Origin: Chloroflexota bacterium
Lineage (GTDB): Bacteria; Chloroflexota; Chloroflexia; Thermomicrobiales; UBA6265
NCBI GenBank assembly: GCA_023392645.1
Contig: JAEVYR010000596.1
Location: 1 to 14,298 of the forward strand
Direction: 5' to 3'
DNA length: 14,298 nt
Shown here: piece by piece, positions 1 to 6,055 of the stretch
How the letters are laid out: the number at the start of each line of letters is the position of its first letter
Position numbering within the stretch: the stretch's first letter is position 1
Position numbers and translations under genes: made by a program
Notes under the pieces: model-generated
What the model saw: only the letters and a program-made list of their open reading frames with translations
Told to the model about the DNA's origin: nothing
Databases searched by the model: none

Positions 1-1476
1 ATTCACGGCGGTCTGCGGTACCTCGAGTATGCCGAGATCGGCCTCGTGCGGGAGTCGCTGCGGGAGCGCGAGCGGTTGTTGCACGTCGCTCCGCACCTCG
101 TGCATCCCCTGCCGCTCACCATCCCGATTTACACGTGGCACCGCCGCGGCCCGCTGCTGATTCGCATGGGCATGGTGGCGTACGACGTGTTGTCGTTCGA
201 CAAGTCGCTGCCGCGGCACCGGATGATGTCGCCCTCGCAGGCGGTCGAGCATGTGCCTGGCCTCAGCACGACCGGGCTCACCGGCGCGGCCCGCTATTAC
301 GACGCCCAGGTCGAGTTTCCTGAGCGCGTCGCCGTCGAGAGCGCGATAGACGCGGCGGCGAACGGGGCCACAATCCGCACCGGAGCGGAGGTCGTCGACC
401 TGATCGTCGAGGCGGGCGTGGTGCGAGGAGTCGAATGGGTCGATGTCGACACCGGCGAGCGGGGCTCGGCGCGCGCCTCGGTGACGGTGAACGTGTCGGG
501 CCCGTGGGTGGACGAGGTCCTGGCCGAGCTCGACCTGGCCGAGATACCGCGCCTGGTGGGCGGCACCAAGGGCAGCCACATCGTCGTCGAGCCGTTCCCC
601 GGCGCGCCGGCTGACGCGCTGTACGTCGAGGCGAAGTCCGACGGCCGGCCCTATTTCATCATCCCCTGGAACGGCCACTACCTGATCGGGACCACGGATC
701 TTCGGTACGACGGCGATCGGGACTGGATCGTGCCGACGGAGGAGGAAATCCGCTACCTGCTGGACGAAGCGAATCTCGTGATTCCGTCGGCCGGGCTCAC
801 GCGCGAGAGCGTGGTGTATGCCTACGCCGGCCTGCGGCCTCTGCCATACCAGCCGGAGGGCAAGGAGAGCGGGATCACCCGGCGGCACATCATCCGCGAT
901 CACGCGCCGCGCGTGGAAGGACTGTTCTCGATTATCGGCGGCAAGCTCACGACCTACCGGAATCTCTCCGAGGAGACGGTGGATGCCGTCTTCGGCAAGC
1001 TCGGGCGCAAGGCGCCGCCATCGCCGACGCGCACCGCGCCGCTGCCGGGCGCCTCGGCGAATCTCGACGCCGCGCGGCGCCAGGTGATCGACAACCGGCC
1101 CGAATGGCTGGAAGCGCGTTCGGCGGAATACCTGTTGCGAGTGTACGGCGCGCGGGCAGTGCCGATCGTGGCGCTCGCCGATAAGCGACCCGAGCTGAGG
1201 GCCGTGGTGGACGAGGTGACCGGCCTGATCGGCGCCGCCGTGTCGATCGCGTTCGAGGAGGAGTTCGCGCGGACCCTCGTCGACGTGACGATGCGGAGAA
1301 CGATGGTGGGATACAACAGCGAAGCCGGGTTGACCGCGGCGGAGCGAATTGCCGGTCTGGCGGTCGACACCGGGCGGTGGAGCGTGGACGAAGCCGAAGC
1401 GCAGCTCGACGCGTATCGAGGCTACATGACGCGGTTTCTGCCTCGGGCAATGACCCCCCACGAGCTATTGCCATAA
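1..1476 (+). CDS. glpD: Aerobic glycerol-3-phosphate dehydrogenase, 5'-truncated by window edge
   Basis: FAD-dependent enzyme that oxidises sn-glycerol-3-phosphate to dihydroxyacetone phosphate and passes electrons to the quinone pool at the membrane. The open frame runs in from base 1, so the true start and the N-terminal FAD-binding GxGxxG lie outside; 491 residues are visible. The visible part opens with IHGGLRYLE, the strongly conserved GlpD segment after the FAD-binding domain, followed by RERERLLHVAPHLVHPLPL. Further GlpD landmarks are GGTKGSHIVVE, YFIIPWNGHYLIGTTD, the AGLRPL segment and IIGGKLTTYR. The last ~120 residues form the usual C-terminal helical DAO_C domain with MRRTMVGYN. 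Nothing is broken in the visible part. A GTG at 46 is in frame but internal to the conserved domain and is not the start. The product is essentially certain; which upstream genes share its operon cannot be seen. Confidence 0.95.
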   Translation: MHGGLRYLEYAEIGLVRESLRERERLLHVAPHLVHPLPLTIPIYTWHRRGPLLIRMGMVAYDVLSFDKSLPRHRMMSPSQAVEHVPGLSTTGLTGAARYYDAQVEFPERVAVESAIDAAANGATIRTGAEVVDLIVEAGVVRGVEWVDVDTGERGSARASVTVNVSGPWVDEVLAELDLAEIPRLVGGTKGSHIVVEPFPGAPADALYVEAKSDGRPYFIIPWNGHYLIGTTDLRYDGDRDWIVPTEEEIRYLLDEANLVIPSAGLTRESVVYAYAGLRPLPYQPEGKESGITRRHIIRDHAPRVEGLFSIIGGKLTTYRNLSEETVDAVFGKLGRKAPPSPTRTAPLPGASANLDAARRQVIDNRPEWLEARSAEYLLRVYGARAVPIVALADKRPELRAVVDEVTGLIGAAVSIAFEEEFARTLVDVTMRRTMVGYNSEAGLTAAERIAGLAVDTGRWSVDEAEAQLDAYRGYMTRFLPRAMTPHELLP

Positions 1477-1496
1477 CCCCGTCGGTTTGATAGGCT
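1468..1496 (+). promoter_or_regulatory. Candidate sigma-70-type promoter overlapping the glpD stop codon
   Basis: TTGCCA at 1468-1473 matches the -35 consensus at five of six positions. It is followed after exactly 17 bases by TAGGCT at 1491-1496, a weak -10. Transcription would begin near 1503 and give a leader of about 120 bases ahead of the small ORF at 1626. The leader can form a TTCGGG (1516-1521) / CCCGAA (1541-1546) stem. This is pattern matching only; the -10 is poor. Confidence 0.35.
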
Positions 1497-1625
1497 GAAT
1501 CCAGCAACGAGCGCGTTCGGGATCGGACGCGACGCGCGAACCCGAATAACATCTGGATTGTCGTTGGAGCGTTGGTGGCACAGCACCAGAGGCGTTGCTG
1601 TGCGCGAGAAAGGAAACAGGGACTC

Positions 1626-1856
1626 ATGGTTGCAGGTACGGAACCGGTGTCGAAGACGACACGCGCGAGCCAGCTGATCGCGGAAGCCCTCGTCAAGGGG
1701 CATGATCGCGAGGTCATCGTCCAGCGCGCTCGATCGATGGGCCTCTCCAGCGGCCTGACCGACATCGTCGTCGCCGCCTGCCCGTGCCGCCACGCGACGC
1801 AGTCCCGTTCTTCTCGCGGCGACCGCGCCAACTCCTCCAGGCGCACCCCGCGATAG
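1626..1856 (+). CDS. Small ORF, 76 aa; possibly a decayed solute-binding-protein leader
   Basis: I do not recognise a functional family. The ATG at 1626 is preceded by purine-rich AGGAAACAGGGA (1611-1622), a plausible ribosome site, and by a candidate promoter at 1468-1496. Residues 15-51 can be aligned without gaps to residues 7-43 of the sugar-binding protein at 12871. I count about 13 of 37 identities, including the shared QLIAEA block and a GLS motif at the start of the hydrophobic stretch. In the binding protein this part is the Tat leader; here the twin arginine reads RE instead of RR and the hydrophobic core is weaker. After residue 51 the sequence turns into Arg/Ser-rich low-complexity protein (ending SSRRTPR) with no resemblance to a binding protein. 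It may be a gene remnant left by loss or rearrangement, a small protein sharing the motif by chance, or not expressed at all. Confidence 0.4.
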   Translation: MVAGTEPVSKTTRASQLIAEALVKGHDREVIVQRARSMGLSSGLTDIVVAACPCRHATQSRSSRGDRANSSRRTPR

Positions 1857-1896
1857 TCCGCATCTCCTCGCCAAACTTCCCGATTTTATGGTAGTG

Positions 1897-2101
1897 TGAC
1901 GTGTCAGGTCCGCCGCAACGGGCTGTGTCGTGGTGTCCGTCAAAGGGACCCACGTCATATGCCGCCGGCGCGTGCACCCTCGCGGTGTGGACGCAATGCG
2001 GACGTTCCGGGGTGGGAACCAGTGCCTCCCGCCCAGCGCGCCAGCAAGTTGGCGGACCGTGCCGATACGAATGTCATGCCGGGCCGCGCTGAGCTGGCCC
2101 G
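1897..2101 (+). other. Hairpin-rich leader region upstream of rpsP, possible structured RNA
   Basis: Between the small ORF and rpsP lie about 270 bases without a convincing gene. TGACGTG (1897-1903) can pair with CACGTCA (1951-1957). Directly inside it, GGTCC (1907-1911) can pair with GGACC (1946-1950). Further potential stems are GGGTGGG (2010-2016) with CCCGCCC (2028-2034, one G-U), CGCCA (2039-2043) with TGGCG (2050-2054), and CGGGCC (2080-2085) with GGCCCG (2096-2101). GTTCC (2004-2008) / GGAAC (2015-2019) is an alternative that excludes the second helix. A -10-like TATGGT at 1887-1892 would place a start close to 1899, but I see no good -35. It could be the leader of the rpsP operon or a separate small RNA. 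High GC makes chance stems common, so confidence is low. Confidence 0.3.
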
Positions 2102-2127
2102 TAGCCGAACACCGGAGCACACCAAAC

Positions 2128-2406
2128 GTGATCAAGCTGCGTCTGCGCCGCATGGGCGCGAAGAAGCGCCCGCATTACCGAATCGTCGCCACCGAGCACA
2201 GCTCCCCGCGGGACGGCCGCTTCATCGAGTCGATCGGTCACTACAACCCGATCTCCGATCCGCCCGAAATCAAGGTCAATCTCGACCGGGCGAAGTACTG
2301 GATCAGCGTCGGCGCGAAGCCGTCGGATACGGTTGCCGCGCTCATTCGCAAGGCAGAGGCCGCGCAGGCTGAGGCTCCCGCCGAGCCCGCCGCCGCCGAG
2401 GCCTGA
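2128..2406 (+). CDS. rpsP: 30S ribosomal protein bS16
   Basis: Ribosomal protein S16, a small-subunit assembly protein binding 16S rRNA in the body of the 30S particle. The GTG at 2128 was chosen because translation from it gives the canonical S16 opening, (V/M)IKLRLRRMGAKKRPHYRIV; GGAG at 2113-2116 lies 11 bases upstream. The frame stays open upstream to 1930, but that part has no S16 similarity. Length is 92 residues, with family landmarks SPRDGRFIESIGHYNP and the later GAKPSDTV. The last ~15 residues are an Ala/Glu/Pro-rich tail, as in many high-GC S16 proteins. It is the first gene of a tight cluster: khpA starts two bases after its stop. The whole group is probably transcribed together from a promoter in the preceding leader. 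Confidence 0.96.
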   Translation: MIKLRLRRMGAKKRPHYRIVATEHSSPRDGRFIESIGHYNPISDPPEIKVNLDRAKYWISVGAKPSDTVAALIRKAEAAQAEAPAEPAAAEA

Positions 2407-2408
2407 TC

Positions 2409-2726
2409 GTGGTCGGCGAGAGCATCGAGCCCACCGGAACGGACGCGGCCGTCGTCGCGCTGACCGATCTCCTTCACTGGATGATCGGAGAGCTGGTCGA
2501 TGACGCCGAGCAGGCCGAGATCGCCGCCGATCGCCGCGGCAACCATGTCGCGGTGCGTCTGGAGCTGCCGGAAGCGTCGATCGGGCAGGTGATCGGTCGA
2601 GGCGGCCGCATCGCGCGATCGCTGCGCACCGCGTTGATGGTGGCCGGCTCTCGCCACGATGTGCGAGTGAGCCTCGATATCGAGGGGCGCGACGCCCCCG
2701 ACGCCGACGCCGACGCCGATGCCTGA
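2409..2726 (+). CDS. khpA: KH-domain RNA-binding protein KhpA
   Basis: Small cytoplasmic RNA-binding protein with one KH domain. In other bacteria the KhpA family pairs with KhpB/Jag and affects cell-envelope and small-RNA biology. The GTG start is two bases past the rpsP stop, so translation is coupled. Residues 14-95 match the KhpA pattern: an N-terminal helix (ALTDLLHWMIGELVDD), beta strands around HVAVRLELPEASIG, then VIGRGGRIARSLRTAL. The RNA-binding GxxG loop is GRGG at residues 63-66, followed by the expected helix. At 105 residues it is longer than the usual ~75-80, because of short N-terminal and C-terminal extensions. The C-terminal one is an Asp-Ala repeat encoded by a hexamer repeat. 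Its last codons overlap the rimM start. The rpsP-khpA-rimM order is the standard bacterial arrangement and supports the call. Confidence 0.92.
   Translation: MVGESIEPTGTDAAVVALTDLLHWMIGELVDDAEQAEIAADRRGNHVAVRLELPEASIGQVIGRGGRIARSLRTALMVAGSRHDVRVSLDIEGRDAPDADADADA
2691..2723 (+). repeat. Short GACGCC hexamer repeat at the khpA 3' end
   Basis: GACGCC occurs at 2691-2696, then three exact head-to-tail copies at 2700-2717 and a variant GATGCC at 2718-2723. In khpA it encodes an Asp-Ala repeat tail. The C-to-T change in the last unit creates the ATG (2719-2721) that starts rimM. Whole-unit slippage would only change the length of the KhpA tail and would leave rimM intact. Confidence 0.8.
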
Positions 2727-3399
2727 CAAGGGTCGAAACACGCGCGCCAGAACCGCCGGGGATTCCGCGAAGGAATCCTCGGCGTCGTCGCGTCCCGGTG
2801 GCCGCCGGCGTGGCGCCGCGAAGCCGAAGCGCCTGATTGACACCGTCGGTCCGGACCCGAACGACGCGATCGAGGATATCCGGCTGACGGTCGGCGTGAT
2901 TCTCGGCGCGCACGGGGTGCAGGGCGAGGTGAAGATGTTGCTTCACACCGACCATCCCGACAGCCTGCTCGACATCGAACAGGTGTATCTCGGCGACAGC
3001 GACGAGCCGACAGCGCTCGAAGGCATACGCTTCCATGGCGATGGCGCGCTGATCTTCCTTGGCGGCGTCGAGACGCCGGAGCAGGCGAAGGCGCTGCGCG
3101 GCACGCCGGTCCGGATCGCCGGCGCCGACGCCCGCCCGCTCGAGCCGGGCGAGCATTTCTATTACCAGCTCATCGGCCTGAAGGCCTCGACGCCCGAGGG
3201 CGAATCGCTGGGAGAGGTGATCGACATCATCGAGACCGGCGCCCACGATGTGCTGGTGATCGCGCCGGAGGGCAGCCGCGCCAGCCGGTCGCCAGCGGGC
3301 GAGCTGCTGATTCCCCACCATTCCTCATACGTCCTCGACGTCGATCCGGCGGCCGGCACAATCACGGTCGTCAAGCCGGTTTACACGGGCGAGGAGTGA
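2719..3399 (+). CDS. rimM: Ribosome maturation factor RimM
   Basis: 16S rRNA-processing and 30S-assembly factor that binds ribosomal protein S19. The ATG at 2719 overlaps the khpA stop (2724-2726) by eight bases in another frame, a typical coupling arrangement. The N-terminal RimM domain spans about residues 56-138, with LTVGVILGAHGVQGEVK and TPEQAKALRGTPV. The C-terminal PRC-barrel domain spans about 143-222, with EHFYYQLIGLKA, ETGAHDVLVI, the LLIPHHSSYVLDVD segment and ITVVKP. At 226 residues it is longer than the usual ~170. Residues 1-50 are a polar, Arg/Lys/Ser-rich, probably disordered extension before the conserved domain. No later in-frame start looks better, so the extension seems genuine. 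trmD, which commonly follows rimM, is not the next gene here. Confidence 0.94.
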   Translation: MPDKGRNTRARTAGDSAKESSASSRPGGRRRGAAKPKRLIDTVGPDPNDAIEDIRLTVGVILGAHGVQGEVKMLLHTDHPDSLLDIEQVYLGDSDEPTALEGIRFHGDGALIFLGGVETPEQAKALRGTPVRIAGADARPLEPGEHFYYQLIGLKASTPEGESLGEVIDIIETGAHDVLVIAPEGSRASRSPAGELLIPHHSSYVLDVDPAAGTITVVKPVYTGEE

Positions 3400-3503
3400 C
3401 CGGCGCCAGGTGGATGCTGCCGAAAAATCGGGTGCCGACGAGGCCTGAGGGCGTGAACCGGATCCGACGGAGCCGCGCGGCATTCGATCCGCAGCGTCAG
3501 CCC

Positions 3504-3608
3504 CGTGCCTGCCACTTGTTGGAGTCGCCGCAGTGGCGGCACGACCAGCGTCTCCGACGATTACCGGACGTCGTGCCACGCCTGATCGACGTCGGCGGCA
3601 ATCCGCCG
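3504..3608. terminator. Hairpin cluster in the convergent gap after rimM
   Basis: The 265-base gap between rimM and the converging nucleosidase gene has no credible ORF. CGTGCC-T-GCCACT (3504-3516) can pair with AGTGGCGGCACG (3532-3543), a 12-bp stem with one bulged base and a 15-base loop. CGACG (3555-3559) can pair with CGTCG (3569-3573). CGGCGG (3593-3598) can pair with CCGCCG (3603-3608) around a CAAT loop. No run of T follows on either strand, so these are not textbook intrinsic terminators. Their place between converging genes still suggests transcription ends or RNA 3'-end protection. Confidence 0.4.
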
Positions 3609-3664
3609 GTGCGACCATGCGCCAGCCTGAGAACGCGTGACGATTCGGGGAGTCAGGCAGCGAG

Positions 3665-4444
3665 CTATCGCTCTGCGCCGGCGATTGCGGCAATGACGCG
3701 CCCGGTGAGGATGGCGGCGCGGCGACCGACCTCGGCTTCCGGCAGGTACTCTCCGTCGGGGTCGAAGATCGTCGCCTGTTGCAGCTCGTTGTTCGAGATG
3801 TCCTTGACGGTCAGGAACGGCACGTCGTGCAGGGCGCAGATCTCGGCGATCGCGGCCGCTTCCATGTCCTCGCACAGCGACACATGGCGCTCGGCGAGCG
3901 CGTCGATGCCCGCGTGCGACTGCGTCCAGACATCGGCCGACGCCACCACACCTTCCAACACGCGCGGCGACGGATTCTGATCGCCCCAAGGCTCCGGCGT
4001 CCAGCCGCTGGCGCTGTCCCGGGCGACCGCGAGCAGGCCGGGATCGGAGGGAAGGCCCGTATCTCCCGGGCCGGGCACGTCGCTCCCGTCATGCATGGTA
4101 TAGCGGCTGACGCCGTTGGGATCGACGACCAACGTGCCATGCGACACGGTCCGGGTGCCGATGACCACGTCGCCGACGTGCACATCCCGGCGATGCGCGC
4201 CGGTGCAGCCGAAGTTGAGCACCGCGTCGGGCCGGAAGAGAGCGATTGTGGCTTCGGTGGCCGCCGCCGCGCGGACCATGCCGATGCCGCAAAGCACCGC
4301 CGTGATCTCGACCGCCCCCTGGCTCCATGCCACCACGGGCCACGGTCGATCATCGGCCTCAGGCAGCTGCGGGAGACCCGGCAGATGCTGGAGCTCGGAC
4401 GGCATGGCGACGATCACCGCAATGCGCTCGATCGATGGTTGCAT
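3665..4444 (-). CDS. MTA/SAH-nucleosidase-like purine nucleoside hydrolase/phosphorylase family enzyme
   Basis: A 259-residue member of the PNP_UDP_1 fold, whose members cleave the glycosidic bond of nucleosides such as methylthioadenosine, S-adenosylhomocysteine or futalosine. Landmarks are the opening IAVIVAMPSELQ (residues 8-19), LCGIGMVRAA, VLNFGCTGAHRRDVHVGDVVIGT (residues ~75-97) and EDMEAAAIAEICALHDVPF (192-210). Glu195 of the ME pair is the conserved ribose-binding residue. In MTA/SAH nucleosidases the later motif is ISD, with Asp as the catalytic acid near N7. Here residues 216-218 are ISN, as I recall for futalosine hydrolases and 6-oxopurine enzymes, so an adenine nucleoside may not be the substrate. 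The ATG was chosen because it overlaps the upstream stop (TGATG), which indicates coupling to the DUF1634 gene. The family is certain; the exact substrate is open. Confidence 0.85.
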   Translation of the reverse strand: MQPSIERIAVIVAMPSELQHLPGLPQLPEADDRPWPVVAWSQGAVEITAVLCGIGMVRAAAATEATIALFRPDAVLNFGCTGAHRRDVHVGDVVIGTRTVSHGTLVVDPNGVSRYTMHDGSDVPGPGDTGLPSDPGLLAVARDSASGWTPEPWGDQNPSPRVLEGVVASADVWTQSHAGIDALAERHVSLCEDMEAAAIAEICALHDVPFLTVKDISNNELQQATIFDPDGEYLPEAEVGRRAAILTGRVIAAIAGAER

Positions 4445-4794
4445 CACAGCGCCGACAGCCCGGCGGAAATGGCGAGAATTACCAACACGCCGGCCGTGAT
4501 TGCCGCGTAGCGCCGGTCGCCGTCGCGGAGCGAGGCGAGCAGGATGGTGACGGTCGCCGCGATTGGCGTGACGATCATGGCGAGGATGCCGAGCCCGACC
4601 AGGCCCGCCCCGCGCCCATCCGTGATCTCGTCGAGCACGGTCGGCAGGGATTCCAAGGAGGTGTGGAGCTCGTCGTCCCGGATCAGGGTCAGCGCCAGCC
4701 CGGCGATCACAAGCACCGCCGAAACGATGAATCCCCATCGGAGCGCCTGCGCGGCCGCTCGGTTGATCGCAAGTTGCGAATTGGCGTGTTCCAT
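4444..4794 (-). CDS. DUF1634 family three-helix membrane protein
   Basis: A 116-residue membrane protein of unknown biochemical role. Three hydrophobic segments are visible at about residues 19-37, 63-88 and 96-114. Between the first two lies a short polar loop (RDDELHTSLESLP). Such small proteins are typically encoded beside TSUP/TauE/SafE permeases, and that is the case here: the permease stop is only four bases upstream of this start. The family is usually annotated DUF1634. An accessory or stabilising role for the permease is inferred from the pairing, not shown. Its stop overlaps the start of the nucleosidase gene by one base, so the three genes form one operon. Confidence 0.85.
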   Translation of the reverse strand: MEHANSQLAINRAAAQALRWGFIVSAVLVIAGLALTLIRDDELHTSLESLPTVLDEITDGRGAGLVGLGILAMIVTPIAATVTILLASLRDGDRRYAAITAGVLVILAISAGLSAL

Positions 4795-4798
4795 GGCG

Positions 4799-5647
4799 CT
4801 ATTCCTGACCCGGCAGGGTGATGCCGAACGATTTGAGGATCATCGAAATGGCGAGATAGGCCATGATCACGACGAAGAGCAACACCAGGTTGGCGGTCTT
4901 CATGCGGCTGGTGAACGTCGAGCCGAGCTGCCCGCCGGCGAAGATGCCGATCATCGCCGGGACGACCACGGTCGCGTCGATCTTGCCGTCGGCGTAGAAG
5001 AGCGCCGCCGTGGCGACGGCGGTCATACCGACGAGGAACGAGCTGGTGCCCGCGGCTGCCTTCATCGGAACCCGCATCAACAGGTTCATCATCGGTACCT
5101 GGATCACCCCGCCGCCGACGCCCAGCAAGCCTGAAAGTATCCCCGCGAACCCACTCGCGCCCAAACCGAGAGGCACGTTTTGCGGGATGTAGGAGACCGT
5201 CTGGCCGGTGGCGCGGTCCACGAAACCGGCGCCGAGCTGGAACGGATCGGGGTCATCTGGTTGGCTGTTGGGAATAGGCACCTGGCGGCGTACCAGCATG
5301 CTGGTGGCTGCCGCGAGTAGCACGATGCCGAAGATGAAGTTGAGCACATTGGCGTTGGCCACGAGCGCGATCACCGCCCCGGCGATGGCGCCGGTGACCG
5401 TGGTGAGGCCCAGCAGCATCGCCAGGTGGATATTGGTGAACCCGTTGCTGAGGTGGATGCGGGATCCGACCACCGAGTTGGTGATAACGGAAACCGCGCT
5501 CGCGGCGATCGCGATCTTCGGGTCGATCCCGAAGAACAATGTGAAAATCGGTACGAGGAAGACCCCGCCGCCGAGTCCCAGCATGCTGCCGAAGATTGCG
5601 GCGATCGCGGCCGCGCCCCCCAGCCCGAGTGCTTCGACGAGATCCAT
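4799..5647 (-). CDS. TSUP family (TauE/SafE-type) sulfite/sulfonate exporter-like permease
   Basis: Integral membrane transporter of the TSUP (formerly DUF81) family, whose studied members move sulfite, sulfoacetate, taurine-derived or other small organic anions. About eight hydrophobic segments are seen over 282 residues. The family's internal duplication is plain: the N-half GSMLGLGGGVFLVPI (20-34) mirrors the C-half GLLGVGGGVIQVPMM (173-187). The halves are joined by a polar linker at 120-150. The ATG at 5647 is preferred over one 13 codons upstream because the AAGGGAG ribosome site sits about ten bases before it and the protein then begins directly with the first membrane segment. It is the first gene of the three-gene minus-strand operon. 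A -10-like TATAAG lies on this strand (complement of 5711-5716), but I see no convincing -35. The substrate cannot be assigned. Confidence 0.9.
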   Translation of the reverse strand: MDLVEALGLGGAAAIAAIFGSMLGLGGGVFLVPIFTLFFGIDPKIAIAASAVSVITNSVVGSRIHLSNGFTNIHLAMLLGLTTVTGAIAGAVIALVANANVLNFIFGIVLLAAATSMLVRRQVPIPNSQPDDPDPFQLGAGFVDRATGQTVSYIPQNVPLGLGASGFAGILSGLLGVGGGVIQVPMMNLLMRVPMKAAAGTSSFLVGMTAVATAALFYADGKIDATVVVPAMIGIFAGGQLGSTFTSRMKTANLVLLFVVIMAYLAISMILKSFGITLPGQE

Positions 5648-5726
5648 CGACCCTGTGCTCCCTTCCCTGTGGTGGCCCGTGATCACGCATCGATGCGCGG
5701 TGCCCCGCCTCTTATACTACGTCGCT

Positions 5727-5761
5727 CCACGATCGTCGCGTTGACAGGGGGCGGATCGTGG
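5727..5761. promoter_or_regulatory. 8-bp inverted repeat around the -35 box, candidate operator
   Basis: CCACGATC (5727-5734) and GATCGTGG (5754-5761) are perfect inverted copies separated by 19 bases. The TTGACA -35 element (5741-5746) lies between them. The site sits in the divergent gap between the TSUP operon and the riboswitch operon, where a dimeric repressor could affect both. No regulator gene is in the window, and nothing shows that it is bound. Confidence 0.35.
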
Positions 5762-5770
5762 TGGGATGAT
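5741..5770 (+). promoter_or_regulatory. Promoter for the cobalamin riboswitch operon
   Basis: A perfect -35, TTGACA at 5741-5746, is followed after 18 bases by GATGAT at 5765-5770, which matches the -10 consensus at four of six positions. Transcription would start near 5777, just ahead of the riboswitch aptamer, as expected for its promoter. Confidence 0.65.
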
Positions 5771-5776
5771 GCGGGG

Positions 5777-5965
5777 GTCCCGGCCGCGCGCCGGGCTGCA
5801 CCTTGGCAACCACAGACGATTCCCGGGAAGCGCGCGTCGCCTGGCGCGCAACGGGGGAAGTCCGGTGAAACTCCGGCGCTGTCGCGCAACTGTAACGACC
5901 CGCGAGGTCGAAGCCAGGTTACCCGCTCCCGGCGATTGTCGCTGACCCCGCGCGAAATGGGGGAG
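5777..5965 (+). ncRNA. Cobalamin (B12) riboswitch
   Basis: RNA element that binds adenosyl- or another cobalamin and lowers expression of the genes behind it. The conserved core is easily read. GGGGAAGTCCGGTGAAACTC at 5853-5872 is followed by the CCGGCGCTGTCGCGCAACTGT segment (5873-5893), matching the consensus GGGAA-GGTG-AAA-TCC-GC-CCGCAACTGT. The B12-box-like AAGCCAGGTTACCCGC lies at 5911-5926, matching AGCCAGGAGACCTGC. The peripheral arm between them is reduced to a 5-bp hairpin (5896-5900 with 5906-5910), so this is a short-armed variant. The expression platform follows at about 5957-6026. Outer limits are approximate because I could not run a covariance model; identity is very secure. 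Confidence 0.93.
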
Positions 5966-5995
5966 TGATCCGGGCGACGCATCTCCCGTCCATCG

Positions 5996-6026
5996 ACCCC
6001 CTGGCTCGCGCAGAGTCAGGGGGTTA
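5996..6026 (+). terminator. Riboswitch expression-platform hairpin, terminator-like
   Basis: ACCCCCTG (5996-6003) pairs perfectly with CAGGGGGT (6017-6024), followed by a short TTATT. An alternative partner for the CCCCC arm is GGGGG at 5959-5963, so a switch between terminator and antiterminator is possible. The 3' arm also looks like a ribosome site for a five-codon ORF at 6031. The T-run is short, so termination may be incomplete. Confidence 0.6.
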
Positions 6027-6055
6027 TTGCATGCCGGCGTGCATCTGAAAATCGA

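Noticed and set aside
1897..2101. SRP (4.5S) RNA or another known small RNA
   Set aside because: GTCAGGTCCG near 1903 resembles part of the SRP RNA core, but the GGAAGGAAGCAG motif and matching opposite strand are missing.
1930..2127. Longer N-terminus for rpsP
   Set aside because: The upstream codons show no S16 similarity, while the GTG at 2128 gives exactly the conserved S16 start.
2074..3321. 415-codon minus-strand open frame across rpsP, khpA and rimM
   Set aside because: It lies antisense to three clear conserved genes and its translation is Arg-rich shadow sequence of high-GC DNA.
3400..3664. Remnant of trmD after rimM
   Set aside because: No frame on either strand shows the conserved TrmD start or its SAM-binding knot motifs.
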